Made by a program: the position numbers and the translations under genes. Source: Haloferula sp. (lineage in GTDB: Bacteria; Verrucomicrobiota; Verrucomicrobiia; Verrucomicrobiales; Akkermansiaceae). From it: a stretch of DNA of 33,003 nucleotides. The notes beneath the pieces are model-generated. The model saw only the letters and a program-made list of their open reading frames with translations. It searched no databases and was not told the DNA's origin. Numbering within the stretch: the first letter of the stretch is position 1; each line of letters opens with the position of its first letter. Shown in pieces: positions 22,491 through 30,705 of the stretch. Where the stretch lies: contig SLAV01000309.1 in NCBI GenBank assembly GCA_007126655.1, positions 1-33,003 on the forward strand, read 5' to 3'.

Positions 22491-24023
22491 ATGAACCCCT
22501 TCCGCGAAGACCTCGTCGCCCGCAACCAGCCGGAGCCATGCACCATTGTCATCTTCGGAGCCACCGGCGATCTCACCCACCGCAAGCTCGTCCCCGCGCT
22601 CTACAACCTCGCCATCGATGGCGAGCTGCCCGCAGGCACGCGCATCATCGGCTTCGCCCGCCGCGATAAATCCGACGACGAATTCCGCGCCGGGCTCGAG
22701 GGAATCAACCGCGCGGTCTCCCGCAACGGGCACGACGGGTCCGTCTGGGATCCCTTCGTCCGGGACGTGTCCTACCACTGCTCCGAATTCACCGATGCCG
22801 ACGGCTACGCACGCCTCGCCGACCGCCTCGACGAACTCGACCGAAGCCACGGCGGCCGCGGCAACCGCCTCTTCTACATCGCCTCCGCCCCGGAGTTCTT
22901 CGATGTCATCCTCGAAAACCTCAAAAAATCCGGCCTCAACCGCGCCCCCGAAGGCTGCTGGGCGCGCGTCATCGTCGAAAAACCCTTTGGCACCGACCTC
23001 GCCACCGCGCGCCACCTCAACCGGGTCGTCAACGCCACCTTCGACGAGCGCGACACCTACCGCATCGACCACTACCTCGGCAAGGAGACCGCCCAGAACC
23101 TCATGGTCCTCCGATTCGCCAACGCCATATTCGAGCCGCTCTGGAACAGCCGCTCCATCAGTCACATCCAGATCACCTGCGCCGAAAACCTCGGCATGGA
23201 AGGTGGCCGCGGCGGATACTACGACAAATCCGGAGCCCTCCGCGACATGGTCCAGAACCACCTGCTCCAGCTCCTCAGCCTCGTCGCCATGGAGCCGCCC
23301 ACCGACCTTTCCGCCGACGGCGTCCGCGACGAAAAAGTCAAAATCATCCGCTCGCTCCGCCCGTGGGACACCCCGGAAAAAGTCGCGGAAAACGTCGTCC
23401 GCGCCCAATACACCGCCGGCCATGTCGATGGCGCGCCCGTCCCCGGATACCGCGGCGAGGACCGCGTGCCCGATGACTCGGACACCGAATCCTACGTCGC
23501 ACTGCGCGTCCTGATCGACACCTGGCGCTGGAACGGCGTGCCCTTCTACATCCGCATGGGCAAGCGCCTGCCCAAGAAATCCACCGAAATCTCCATCCAC
23601 TTCAAGGAGGCTCCCGGCGTCCTCTTCAGCGCCCTGCCCGGCGGCCTGCCCGGCGGCAATGTCCTCGTCATCCGCATCCAGCCCGACGAAGGCATCTCTC
23701 TGCGCATGGTCTCCAAAATCCCAGGCACCAGCCTGCGCCTCGAAACCGTGAAAATGGACTTCCACTACGCCACCAGCTTCGGCAAGGCCAGTCCCGAGGC
23801 CTACGAGCGCCTGCTCATCGACGCCATGGCCGGCGACGCCACACTCTTCGCCCGCCGCGACGAGGTCGAGGAGGCATGGCAATTCATCGACCACATCGAA
23901 AACGCCTGGCACGCCCCCGCCGACCAACGCCCGCCCATGGCCGAATTCACCGCCGGCTCGTGGGGCCCGAAGGAAGCCGACGACCTCATTGCCCGCGACG
24001 GCCACGCCTGGAGGCGGCTCTAA
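22491..24023 (+). CDS. zwf: Glucose-6-phosphate 1-dehydrogenase
   Basis: The 510-residue protein starts at ATG 22491. The longer frame from 22404 adds 29 non-family residues. NADP-binding GATGDLTHRKL is at residues 23-33 (GxxGDLxxRKL consensus), EKPFG is near 164-168, and the substrate/active-site signature RIDHYLGKE is at 191-199. NHLLQLLSLVAMEPP and FYIRMGKRLPKK, a substrate-binding Lys region, follow. The enzyme converts glucose-6-phosphate to 6-phosphogluconolactone in the oxidative pentose phosphate pathway, providing NADPH. No gnd or pgl is adjacent in the window. Confidence 0.97.
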   Translation: MNPFREDLVARNQPEPCTIVIFGATGDLTHRKLVPALYNLAIDGELPAGTRIIGFARRDKSDDEFRAGLEGINRAVSRNGHDGSVWDPFVRDVSYHCSEFTDADGYARLADRLDELDRSHGGRGNRLFYIASAPEFFDVILENLKKSGLNRAPEGCWARVIVEKPFGTDLATARHLNRVVNATFDERDTYRIDHYLGKETAQNLMVLRFANAIFEPLWNSRSISHIQITCAENLGMEGGRGGYYDKSGALRDMVQNHLLQLLSLVAMEPPTDLSADGVRDEKVKIIRSLRPWDTPEKVAENVVRAQYTAGHVDGAPVPGYRGEDRVPDDSDTESYVALRVLIDTWRWNGVPFYIRMGKRLPKKSTEISIHFKEAPGVLFSALPGGLPGGNVLVIRIQPDEGISLRMVSKIPGTSLRLETVKMDFHYATSFGKASPEAYERLLIDAMAGDATLFARRDEVEEAWQFIDHIENAWHAPADQRPPMAEFTAGSWGPKEADDLIARDGHAWRRL

Positions 24024-24090
24024 CATAATCCGGGTGCCGCCATGTCCGGATGCCGCAAGATTTCCGCCAGGTGATCGGTATCAATGGATC

Positions 24091-25230
24091 ATGATCACAT
24101 CCGATACCGGCCTGCGGAGTGTCGCGTCGGTCAGAAAATTCGCCGCAAAAGGGACTGCGGAAGAATGCCATGTCATCATCCACTGCGGCGAACACGAAGA
24201 CGACACGGCATTGGAGGAAAAATGGCTCGCCGCCCTCGATGATGCGGAAATCCCGGCACAAAGCACGATCCTGCGTCGCCTCTTCTGCCGCAATGTCACA
24301 CAACCGAAACAATGGCTGGCGGATTTCCAAAAAGCATATCCCGGAGCATTCTCCGTCATTGGCCAGCCGCCGCTGAACGGGACCAGGCTCGCCATGTGGT
24401 CCTATCATATCCTGGATCCCGCGCGTCCGCCGGCCGGCTCGGGCGGCGGCCCGGGCTACGTGCTCGAGCGCGGGCCGCTGCGTCACGCGTGGAATGCCGG
24501 CCTCTGCGACGTCAACCATGCCAACCCCGGGGCCCAGGCGTCCGCCATCATGCACCGGCTCATGCGGTGGCTCGACGAACTCGGACTCACCCTGCGCAAC
24601 GACGTCATCCGCACCTGGTGGTTCGTCCGCGACATCGACCGGGACTACCAGGCGCTGGTGGATGCGCGGAACACCGTGTTCGAGGAAAACGGACTCACCA
24701 AGGACACCCACTTCATCGCCAGCACCGGCATCGCCGGAGGCCATCCCACGCCCTCCGCGAAAATGTCTCTGGATACCTATGCCATCGGCGGGCTGTTTCC
24801 CGGGCAAATCGAATTCATCCAGGCTCCCGAACGCCTGGGGCCGACCCACCGCTACGGTGTCACATTCGAGCGCGCGACCTCCGTATCCTATGCCGACCGC
24901 AGGCACGTGTTCATATCCGGCACCGCCAGCATCGATCCCGAAGGCAGGATCGTGCACCCCGGTGATGTCGTCATGCAGTTGGAACGCACCCTTGGCAACA
25001 TCTCCGCCCTTCTGGCCTCCGCCAACGCGGCGATGAGCGACCTCGCACACATGATCGTTTATCTGCGCAACCCCGAAGACGGTCCTCTCGTTGAAGAACT
25101 CCTTCAGCGGGAATACCACAACATCCCGATGGTGCTCGTGCACGCCCCGGTCTGCAGGCCGGGATGGCTGATCGAAATCGAAGGCATGGCCTGCGTGGCG
25201 GCAGACAATCCCGGTTTTCCCGCTTTTTGA
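24091..25230 (+). CDS. YjgF/chorismatase-like fold protein (RidA superfamily)
   Basis: The start is ATG 24091 (MITSDTGLRS), since the frame upstream of it overlaps the zwf stop. The 379-residue protein is much longer than single-domain RidA (about 130 residues). Its C-terminal part (from about residue 250) has the RidA-like pattern RRHVFISGTASIDPEGRIVHPGD, quoted as FISGTASIDPEGRIV, then TLGNISALLASANAAMSDL and IVYLRNPEDG. The middle part, WWFVRDIDRDYQALVDARN, is FkbO/chorismatase-like in layout. RidA-type proteins deaminate reactive enamines or imines, and FkbO/Hyg5 chorismatases hydrolyse chorismate. Neither function can be assigned. It is followed by the cytochrome gene after 45 bases. Confidence 0.65.
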   Translation: MITSDTGLRSVASVRKFAAKGTAEECHVIIHCGEHEDDTALEEKWLAALDDAEIPAQSTILRRLFCRNVTQPKQWLADFQKAYPGAFSVIGQPPLNGTRLAMWSYHILDPARPPAGSGGGPGYVLERGPLRHAWNAGLCDVNHANPGAQASAIMHRLMRWLDELGLTLRNDVIRTWWFVRDIDRDYQALVDARNTVFEENGLTKDTHFIASTGIAGGHPTPSAKMSLDTYAIGGLFPGQIEFIQAPERLGPTHRYGVTFERATSVSYADRRHVFISGTASIDPEGRIVHPGDVVMQLERTLGNISALLASANAAMSDLAHMIVYLRNPEDGPLVEELLQREYHNIPMVLVHAPVCRPGWLIEIEGMACVAADNPGFPAF

Positions 25231-25275
25231 AACAACTGAAAGAGCTGTGCATATTTTGCGGTATCGATAGATGCT

Positions 25276-27111
25276 TTGAAATCGGAAAAGGCAACCCTGT
25301 CTATCCACTTGGTGGTTGCATTCGCCGTGTTGATTTCAGCCTCATGTTCACCGGAGGAAACACCCGACAACAAGCCTTCGTCGCCTTTGAGCGTCGCCTT
25401 TGATCCGAATGGAGCCTCCATGGTGGCAGTGGGCGACGCCACCTCGCAATCATTGCGCCTCGTCGATCCGGAAAACCGCGAACAACTCGTCCACGTGAAA
25501 CTGGCGGGCATTCCCGAGGGCATCGCATGGGCCGCAAATGGCAACAGTATCTTTGCCGCGGAAGCCGGAGCCGGAAGCATCGCCGAGATCGATCCCTCCC
25601 GCGGCCGGATCCTTCGCCGCATCCCCACCGGCCGTTACCCGGCCGGGATCGCCGTGGCCGACGAACGCGGCCTCCTGCTCGCAACCGATCGCGGCTTGAA
25701 CCACCTGACCGTCATCCGCCTCGATGATGAAAAAAAACTCGCCCGCATTCCGGTCGGCACCCAGCCGGGATTCGTCGCCGTCTCACCCGACGAATCGCTA
25801 GCCGTCGTCAGCAACCTCATCCCGTCCACCGCCGCAACCGCAACCGACCACGCAAGCGACATCACATTGGTGGATCTCGAATCCCTCGGAGTCCGTGCCT
25901 CCGTCCGCCTGCCCACCGGCTCAACCAACGCGCGCGACATCGTCATCGATGCGGAGGGCGCCCGCGCCTATGTCGCGCACACCCTCGGCCGCTTCCACCT
26001 GCCGACCACCCAGCTCGACCGCGGCTGGGTCAATACCAACGCACTGTCCGTCATCGACCTGGAATCCGGGACCCGCACCGCCACCGTGCTGCTCGACCGC
26101 ATGACCGAAGGCGCGGCCGATCCGTGGGGCGTCGCGATCTCGCCCGCTGGCGACAAGCTTTACATCACGCTTTCCGGCGTTCATCAACTCGCCGCCCTCG
26201 ACCTCTCCGGCCTCCACGCCTTGATCGGAACGGATCCGGATGCCTTCACCAACGACCTCTCCGTCCTCCACCGCGAGGGGCTGCTCAAGCGCATCGACCT
26301 GCCCGCAAAAGGCCCGCGGGGCATCGACATATCCGGCGATGGCCGCACCCTCGCGATCGGCGGCTATTTCACCCAAAACCTGATCACCCTGGACACCGGG
26401 GCACTCACTCCTGCCGCCATCCCTCTCGGCCCGCGGATCGAGGACGATCTCATCCGCCGCGGCGAACTCGCCTTCCACGACGCCGACCGCTGCTACCAGC
26501 GCTGGCTCAGTTGCGCGACCTGCCATGCCGACGCCCGTGTCGACGGGCTCAACTGGGACCTCCTCAACGACGGCATCGGTAATCCGAAAAACTCGCGCTC
26601 AATGCTCCTCAGCCACGCCACGCCGCCCATGATGTCACTCGGCGTGCGCGACAGCATGGAAACCGCCGTGCGCGCCGGCTTCATCCACATCCAGTTCATC
26701 CAGCCCGATGATGAGGACGTCGAGGCCGTCAGCGCATACATCCGCGCGTTGAAACCCGAGACCAGCCCGCACCGCAACCGCGATGGATCGCTCACGGAGG
26801 CCGCAATCCGCGGAAGGGAAATCTTCAACCGCCCGTCCGTCGGCTGTGCCACATGCCATCCCCAGCCACTCCACACCAACCTCCAGTCCTACGACGTCGG
26901 CACCGCCACCCCGCTCGACCGCGGCATCACCGAATACGATACCCCGACGCTCGTGGAAATCTGGCGCACACCGCCATACCTCCACGACGGCCGCGCGACC
27001 AACCTCCGGGAGATTCTCGTCGAATACAACCCCGACGACCGCCACGGCAAAACCAGCCAGCTCGATGAATCCGAAATCGACGACCTCGTCAAATACCTCC
27101 TTTCACTCTGA
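25276..27111 (+). CDS. Beta-propeller (YVTN-like) and di-haem cytochrome c fusion, exported
   Basis: Only TTG 25276 can start this frame: the next upstream in-frame codon of interest is a stop at 25237, and no ATG or GTG lies between. The signal ends in SASC near residue 24, a non-standard lipobox, so Sec export or lipoprotein are both possible. Residues about 35-385 form YVTN/beta-propeller repeats (GIPEGIAWAANGNSIFAAE, RYPAGIAVADERG, PWGVAISPAGDKLYITLSG). The C-terminal MauG/di-haem-like region has C413-x2-C416-H417 and C524-x2-C527-H528, plus the family ending TPTLVEIWRTPPYLHDGRA. It is likely a periplasmic electron-transfer protein or redox enzyme. An aldo/keto reductase follows at 22 bases. 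Confidence 0.85.
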   Translation: MKSEKATLSIHLVVAFAVLISASCSPEETPDNKPSSPLSVAFDPNGASMVAVGDATSQSLRLVDPENREQLVHVKLAGIPEGIAWAANGNSIFAAEAGAGSIAEIDPSRGRILRRIPTGRYPAGIAVADERGLLLATDRGLNHLTVIRLDDEKKLARIPVGTQPGFVAVSPDESLAVVSNLIPSTAATATDHASDITLVDLESLGVRASVRLPTGSTNARDIVIDAEGARAYVAHTLGRFHLPTTQLDRGWVNTNALSVIDLESGTRTATVLLDRMTEGAADPWGVAISPAGDKLYITLSGVHQLAALDLSGLHALIGTDPDAFTNDLSVLHREGLLKRIDLPAKGPRGIDISGDGRTLAIGGYFTQNLITLDTGALTPAAIPLGPRIEDDLIRRGELAFHDADRCYQRWLSCATCHADARVDGLNWDLLNDGIGNPKNSRSMLLSHATPPMMSLGVRDSMETAVRAGFIHIQFIQPDDEDVEAVSAYIRALKPETSPHRNRDGSLTEAAIRGREIFNRPSVGCATCHPQPLHTNLQSYDVGTATPLDRGITEYDTPTLVEIWRTPPYLHDGRATNLREILVEYNPDDRHGKTSQLDESEIDDLVKYLLSL

Positions 27112-27133
27112 CAAAATTACCGGACCACCCACC

Positions 27134-28138
27134 ATGAAATACCTCCCGCTTGGCGATTCCAACCTTTCCTCATCCGTCATCGGCTTCGGCGCATGGGCCA
27201 TCGGCGGCGGTGCCGTCTGGGGCGGCACCACCGACGACGACGAATCCATCCGCACCATTCAAACCGCCCTCGACGCCGGCATCAACCTGCTCGACACCGC
27301 ACCCGCATATGGCTGGGGCCACAGCGAGCGCCTCATCGCAAGGGCCATCGACGGCCGCCGCGACGACGTCCTCCTCGCCACCAAATGCGGCCTCTGGTGG
27401 GACGACGACCGCGGCTCCTACTTCACCGAATTCAACGGCAAAAGCATCCACCGCTCGCTCCGCCCCGACACCATCGCCATCGAAGTCGAGCGCTCGCTCA
27501 AAGACCTCGCCACCGACCGCATCGATCTCTATCAGGTTCACTGGCCCGCCGTCGATCCCGAGAAAACCCCCGTCGCCGACACCATGGCCGCCCTCCTCAA
27601 ACTCAAGGACGAAGGGAAAATCCGCGCCATCGGTGTCTGCAACCTCTCGCCCGAAGAGCTGGAGGAATATCTCTCCCACGGCACCATCGCCACCCATCAG
27701 TTCCGTTACTCCATGCTCCATCGCGAGCCGGAAAAGGAAATGCTTCCCCTCTGCCAAAAACACAACCTCGCCACACTCACCTACATGTCGCTTGAGCAAG
27801 GCCTGCTCACCGGCAGGATCGGCATGGACCACGTCTTCCAGGAAGGCGAGTTCCGCACCAGCGCCGACTGGTTTCCATGGCTCCTCCCGCAAAACCGCCG
27901 CCGCATCCTCGATCTGTTGGATGGTTGGAAAAACCTCTGCGAAACCCACCACTGCACCCTCGCCCAACTCGTCCTCGCCTGGACGCTCGCCCAGCCCGGC
28001 ATCACCCACGTCCTCGCCGGTGCCCGCAAGCACCACCACATCCGCGAGACCGCCGCCGCCGCCGGCATCGAGCTTTCCAAGGAAGACCTCACCCGCATCA
28101 CCACCGACCTCACCACCCTCGGCGAGCCCGCCCCGTAG
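27134..28138 (+). CDS. Aldo/keto reductase family protein
   Basis: The 334-residue TIM-barrel protein carries the AKR catalytic tetrad in sequence: Asp and Tyr in NLLDTAPAYGWGHSE, Lys in LLATKCGLWW, and His in LYQVHWPAVDP. Further family pieces are GKIRAIGVCNLS and SLEQGLLTG, and the cofactor-region ending ITHVLAGARKHHHIRE. These enzymes reduce aldehydes or ketones with NADPH. Its TAG stop lies inside the palindromic repeat copy that starts at 28131. It was probably transcribed with the upstream cytochrome; the spacing is 22 bases. Confidence 0.93.
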   Translation: MKYLPLGDSNLSSSVIGFGAWAIGGGAVWGGTTDDDESIRTIQTALDAGINLLDTAPAYGWGHSERLIARAIDGRRDDVLLATKCGLWWDDDRGSYFTEFNGKSIHRSLRPDTIAIEVERSLKDLATDRIDLYQVHWPAVDPEKTPVADTMAALLKLKDEGKIRAIGVCNLSPEELEEYLSHGTIATHQFRYSMLHREPEKEMLPLCQKHNLATLTYMSLEQGLLTGRIGMDHVFQEGEFRTSADWFPWLLPQNRRRILDLLDGWKNLCETHHCTLAQLVLAWTLAQPGITHVLAGARKHHHIRETAAAAGIELSKEDLTRITTDLTTLGEPAP

Positions 28139-28175
28139 GCGTGGTCGTGAGACCACGGCCACCCGCCAATCGACG
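28131..28175 (+). repeat. 45-bp palindromic repeat, copy 1
   Basis: The copy starts CCCCGTAGGCGTGGTC and contains the hairpin CGTGGTC-GTGA-GACCACG (28140-28157). It matches copy 2 at 30719-30763 at 43 of 45 bases. Its TAG is the stop codon of the aldo/keto reductase, and its GTG codons at 28141 and 28147 are the only reasonable start codons of the following gene. In both copies the next gene reads it in the same frame, as GVVVRPR-x-PA-x-RR. Confidence 0.85.
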
Positions 28176-30705
28176 TCCGTCACTCATCACCATAACAGCC
28201 CTCCTCCTCACCACCGCCCTCGACGCGGCCGCCACCCCCGTCGAAAACTTCCCCGAAACCCTCGCCCACTCGATCCACCAGGAATTTCTTCAACTCGAAC
28301 GCCAAATCGCAGACCGCCCGAACTGGAACAACGCCCGCCTCGAAACCGAAGTCCACCGCCCCGAATCCCTCGTCCTCGAAACCGACCGCACCCCAGTCGA
28401 CATCGCATGGCGGCGCACCCACGCCCTGCTCGCCCACCTCCAAGCCACCGATGGCGCACCCGATCTAACAATCCAAGCCGCCGCCCTCCAGGCCCTCGCC
28501 CCCCGCGTCGCCAATCTCCAACAATCCCCCGACACCGCAGAAACCCGCGCCCTCTTCAACGCCATCGCCGCCATCCGCCGCGACATCGCGTTCTCCAACC
28601 CGCTGCTCGATTTCGACCGCCTCCTCTTCCTCAAACGCCACCGCGCATTGTTCAACCACATGTGCGACCAATACTACGGCATCGCCGCCAAACCCGGCGG
28701 CGGACTCCACATCCTCGAAAACCCCTTCGGACCCGAAAAATCCGTCCACAACCTCCTCGAAACCTCCACCGTCGAACGCGGCCGCCTCACCGGCCAAGCA
28801 CTCCGCGGCGGCCAGGCCCCACCCGACCTCCACTACGACGGCAGCGGCCGCCTCCACAACGCCGGCGACCAACCCGGCGGCGCATTCCTCTCGCCCGACC
28901 TCTCGTTCTGCGGCACCCGGATCCTCTTCTCCTACGTCGAAGGCACCGGCGACACCCGCCACCGCCACCACCAAGGCCCAGGCGTCAACTTCTGGTCCGA
29001 ACACTGGGACCCCGGCCGCGCGTTCCACATCTTCAAGGTCAACATCGACGGCACCGGCCTCCAACAACTCACCGACGGCCCGTGGAACGACATCCACCCG
29101 TGCTGGCTCCCCGATGGCCACATTGCCTTCGTCTCCGAACGCCGCGGCGGATTCCTCCGCTGCGGCCGCGTCTGCCCCGTCTACACCCTCCACCGCATGG
29201 ACGCACAGGGCGAAAACATCCGCCCGCTCAGCTACCACGAAACCCACGAGTGGCACCCCAGCATCGACCACAACGGGCGCATCGCCTACACCCGTTGGGA
29301 CTACGTCGATCGCGACTCCGACATCGCCCACCACCTCTGGCTCAAATACCCCGACGGCCGCGACCCGCGCGCCCCGCACGGCAACTACCCCCTCGTACGC
29401 GAATCCCGCCCGTGGATGGAAATGTCCATCCGCGCCATCCCCGGATCGCACCGCTACCTCGCCGTCGCCGCACCCCACCACGGCCAGCACTTCGGCTCAC
29501 TCGTCACCATCGACCCCGACATGGAGGACGACCGCGCCATGAGCCAGCTCCGCCGCGTCACCCCCGAGGTCATGCTCCCCGAAGCCGAATCCGCCCCCGG
29601 CGTCCCCCACGCGCGCGGACGCAACACCGGCGGCGAAGTCTTCGGCACCCCATGGCCCCTCAGCGAGGACTTCTATCTCACATCCTACGACCCCGGCCAA
29701 AAGCACCACGGCATCTACCTCGTCGATGCCTTCGGCAACCGCGACCTCATCCACCACGATCCCGACATCGCCCTCTCCGATCCCATCCCGCTGCGCCCGC
29801 GCCCCACCCCGCCCGTCATCCCGGATCAAACGAAATACTCCGCCACCCCCGACGAACAACCCGCCACCGGCACCGTCGCCGTCACCAACGTTTACGAATC
29901 CCTGCTCCCCTGGCCCGAAGACACCCGCCTCAGGGAACTCCGCATCATCCAGCTCTTCCCGAAATCCACCCCCGCGCCCGACGACCCCCACATCGGCCGC
30001 GCCGACCGGTTCGACGAAGCCCTCACCCGCGGCGTCATCGGCACCGTGCCCATCGAGGAAGACGGCAGCGCCCACTTCGAAATGCCCGCGGGCATCCCGT
30101 TCTACATGCAGGCCCTCGATAAAAACGGCCTCGCCGTGCAAACGATGCGCTCCGCCACCTACCTGCACCCCGGCGAGCGCATGAGCTGCACCGGATGCCA
30201 CGAACCCAAGCACCACGCCCCCCGCCCCCCGCTCGAAATCCCGCTCGCGCTGCGCCAGCCACCGGCCCAACCCCGCCCCGAAGCCACCGGCTCGCACCCC
30301 ATCACATTCCCCCGGCTCGTCCAACCCGTCCTCGACCGCAACTGCGTCCAATGCCACGAACAACACCGCGCCGAAGGCGCCCCCGGCCTGCGCGGCGACG
30401 TGTTCGCCAAACACGGCCACTCCGAAGCCTACCGGTCGCTCATCCCCTTCGCCTGGTCCAAATCCGGCGGCAACCACATCGGCATCACCCGCAACAAAAC
30501 CTCATACTCCATCCCCGGCGAAGTCGGAGCCCGCGCCTCCGATCTCTGGAAATTCCTCGCCGCCGGCCACCACGATGTCGAACTCGACCCCGGGGAACTC
30601 CGCCGCATCACCCTCTGGCTCGACGCCAACAGCCTCTTCTACGGCGACTACTTCGACCCCGAAGCCCAGGCCCAAGGCGAAGAACCCACCCCGCGCCTGG
30701 AATGA
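28141..30705 (+). CDS. Hydrazine-synthase-alpha-like di-haem protein, copy 1
   Basis: With GTG 28141 the product is 854 residues; GTG 28147 is equally possible. A signal peptide is clear, with Arg-rich n-region PPANRRP, core LITITALLL and cleavage near DAAA-TPVENF. NPLLDFDRLLFLKRH begins the conserved region seen in verrucomicrobial and planctomycete HZS-alpha-like proteins. A six-bladed-propeller-like middle follows (CWLPDGHIAFVSERRGGFLRC, quoted as PDGHIAFVSERRGG, then LHRMDAQGENIRPLS and RIAYTRWDYVDRD). Late markers are VIGTVPIEEDGSAHFEMPAG, then C683-x2-C686-H687 and C735-x2-C738-H739. In hydrazine synthase these sites hold two haems; here no beta or gamma subunit is present, so it is not anammox. 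The role is unknown, probably periplasmic. Confidence 0.82.
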   Translation: MVVRPRPPANRRPSLITITALLLTTALDAAATPVENFPETLAHSIHQEFLQLERQIADRPNWNNARLETEVHRPESLVLETDRTPVDIAWRRTHALLAHLQATDGAPDLTIQAAALQALAPRVANLQQSPDTAETRALFNAIAAIRRDIAFSNPLLDFDRLLFLKRHRALFNHMCDQYYGIAAKPGGGLHILENPFGPEKSVHNLLETSTVERGRLTGQALRGGQAPPDLHYDGSGRLHNAGDQPGGAFLSPDLSFCGTRILFSYVEGTGDTRHRHHQGPGVNFWSEHWDPGRAFHIFKVNIDGTGLQQLTDGPWNDIHPCWLPDGHIAFVSERRGGFLRCGRVCPVYTLHRMDAQGENIRPLSYHETHEWHPSIDHNGRIAYTRWDYVDRDSDIAHHLWLKYPDGRDPRAPHGNYPLVRESRPWMEMSIRAIPGSHRYLAVAAPHHGQHFGSLVTIDPDMEDDRAMSQLRRVTPEVMLPEAESAPGVPHARGRNTGGEVFGTPWPLSEDFYLTSYDPGQKHHGIYLVDAFGNRDLIHHDPDIALSDPIPLRPRPTPPVIPDQTKYSATPDEQPATGTVAVTNVYESLLPWPEDTRLRELRIIQLFPKSTPAPDDPHIGRADRFDEALTRGVIGTVPIEEDGSAHFEMPAGIPFYMQALDKNGLAVQTMRSATYLHPGERMSCTGCHEPKHHAPRPPLEIPLALRQPPAQPRPEATGSHPITFPRLVQPVLDRNCVQCHEQHRAEGAPGLRGDVFAKHGHSEAYRSLIPFAWSKSGGNHIGITRNKTSYSIPGEVGARASDLWKFLAAGHHDVELDPGELRRITLWLDANSLFYGDYFDPEAQAQGEEPTPRLE

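Noticed and set aside
22485-24026. 513-codon minus-strand frame opposite zwf
   Set aside because: It is a mirror frame of a textbook zwf; Gly/Val/Asp-rich translation with no recognised motif.
27150-30122. 990-codon plus-strand open frame over the aldo/keto reductase and the first HZS-alpha-like gene
   Set aside because: It is out of frame with two well-supported genes and reads as Pro/Arg/Ser low complexity.
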